Shown here: piece by piece, positions 13,216 through 13,410 of the stretch | Numbering within the stretch: the stretch's first letter is position 1 | Layout of the letters: each line of letters starts with the position of its first letter | Source of the DNA: an uncultured Oscillospiraceae bacterium | Lineage (GTDB): Bacteria; Bacillota; Clostridia; Oscillospirales; Oscillospiraceae | Direction of reading: 5' to 3' | NCBI GenBank assembly: GCA_934597535.1 | Contig: CAKTRT010000028.1 | Coordinates: forward strand, 1 to 13,410 | DNA: 13,410 nt | Position numbers and translations under genes: made by a program | Notes under the pieces: generated by a model | Seen by the model: only the letters and a program-made list of their open reading frames with translations | What the model was told of the DNA's origin: nothing | Databases searched by the model: none

Positions 13216-13410
13216 TTAGAGATAGATCTCGCAGTCGTCCTCGACCTTCTTGCAGTTATTGAGGACGGCCTTCATCACGGCCTTGGGGTCCTGACCCTCG
13301 GCGAACTCGACGGTCATCTTCTGGGTCATGAAATTCACGACGGCGTCGGCAACGCCCTCGGTCTTCTTGGCGGCTTCTTCCATGAGGTTGGCGCAGTTGG
13401 CGCAGTCGAC
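13216..13410 (-). CDS. Stand-alone HMA metal-binding domain protein (5' end outside window)
   Basis: The last 64 residues are present, starting VDCANCANLMEEAAKKTEGV and ending in VEDDCEIYL. The CxxC of DCANCA is the heavy-metal-associated site, and the sequence following it (ADAVVNFMTQKMTVEFAEG) matches the ferredoxin-like HMA fold. In related exporters this domain is fused to the ATPase N-terminus; here it is a separate gene 86 bases upstream. It probably delivers metal to the pump or senses it. A Cys and several acidic residues at the C-terminus could be extra ligands. The start lies beyond the window. Confidence 0.9.
   Translation of the reverse strand, partial: VDCANCANLMEEAAKKTEGVADAVVNFMTQKMTVEFAEGQDPKAVMKAVLNNCKKVEDDCEIYL

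Noticed and set aside
1..13410. CRISPR arrays, rRNA genes, complete insertion sequences
   Set aside because: No regularly spaced repeats, no rRNA sequence and no transposase frame with terminal repeats were seen.

Overview
The window comes from the chromosome of a GC-rich, endospore-forming Firmicute. The spoIIP-like gene, the strong AGGAGG ribosome sites, sigma-A type promoters and the tRNA-Met/Glu/Val operon support this; an Oscillospiraceae/Clostridia origin is my best guess from overall flavour only, and I could not search any database. TGA is used as an ordinary stop codon here.

The left two thirds (1-8.6 kb) is a purine-flavoured housekeeping region. In the minus direction it holds the N-terminal part of an NCS2/AzgA-type nucleobase permease (1-536), a CitA/DcuS-like sensor kinase with its response regulator (677-2940), a tRNA operon Met-Glu-Val (3325-3592) and a guanine deaminase (3751-5010). 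The guanine deaminase has a recognisable purine (guanine-type) riboswitch followed by an intrinsic terminator in its leader (5037-5147). In the plus direction follow a SpoIIP-like peptidoglycan hydrolase (5267-6439) and xanthine phosphoribosyltransferase (6547-7122). The latter has no riboswitch but a perfect inverted repeat at its promoter. Together, uptake, deamination of guanine to xanthine, and salvage of xanthine to XMP lie within 7 kb. Next come a nitrilase-superfamily amidase (7779-8567) and a GNAT acetyltransferase gene broken by two in-frame TGA codons (7198-7728), both minus.

From about 8.66 to 11.2 kb the base composition drops and the content changes to accessory DNA. There is the C-terminal remnant of a large serine recombinase, a truncated mobC-like gene, a Nudix hydrolase whose leader is a second diverged copy of the mobC 5' end (87-bp direct repeats exactly 624 bp apart), an unrecognised protein with an HExxH motif, and gene-poor DNA. 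This looks like the decayed remains of an integrative/mobilizable element with cargo.

The right end (11.2-13.4 kb) is GC-rich again. It has a split heavy-metal exporter: a separate small HMA metal-binding protein (running off the window) followed by a P1B-type (Zn/Cd/Pb-like) ATPase that lacks its own metal-binding domain and ends inside a strong terminator.

The most interesting items are the riboswitch-controlled guanine deaminase, with unusual core and loop features, and the mobC-repeat/Nudix/HExxH accessory module.
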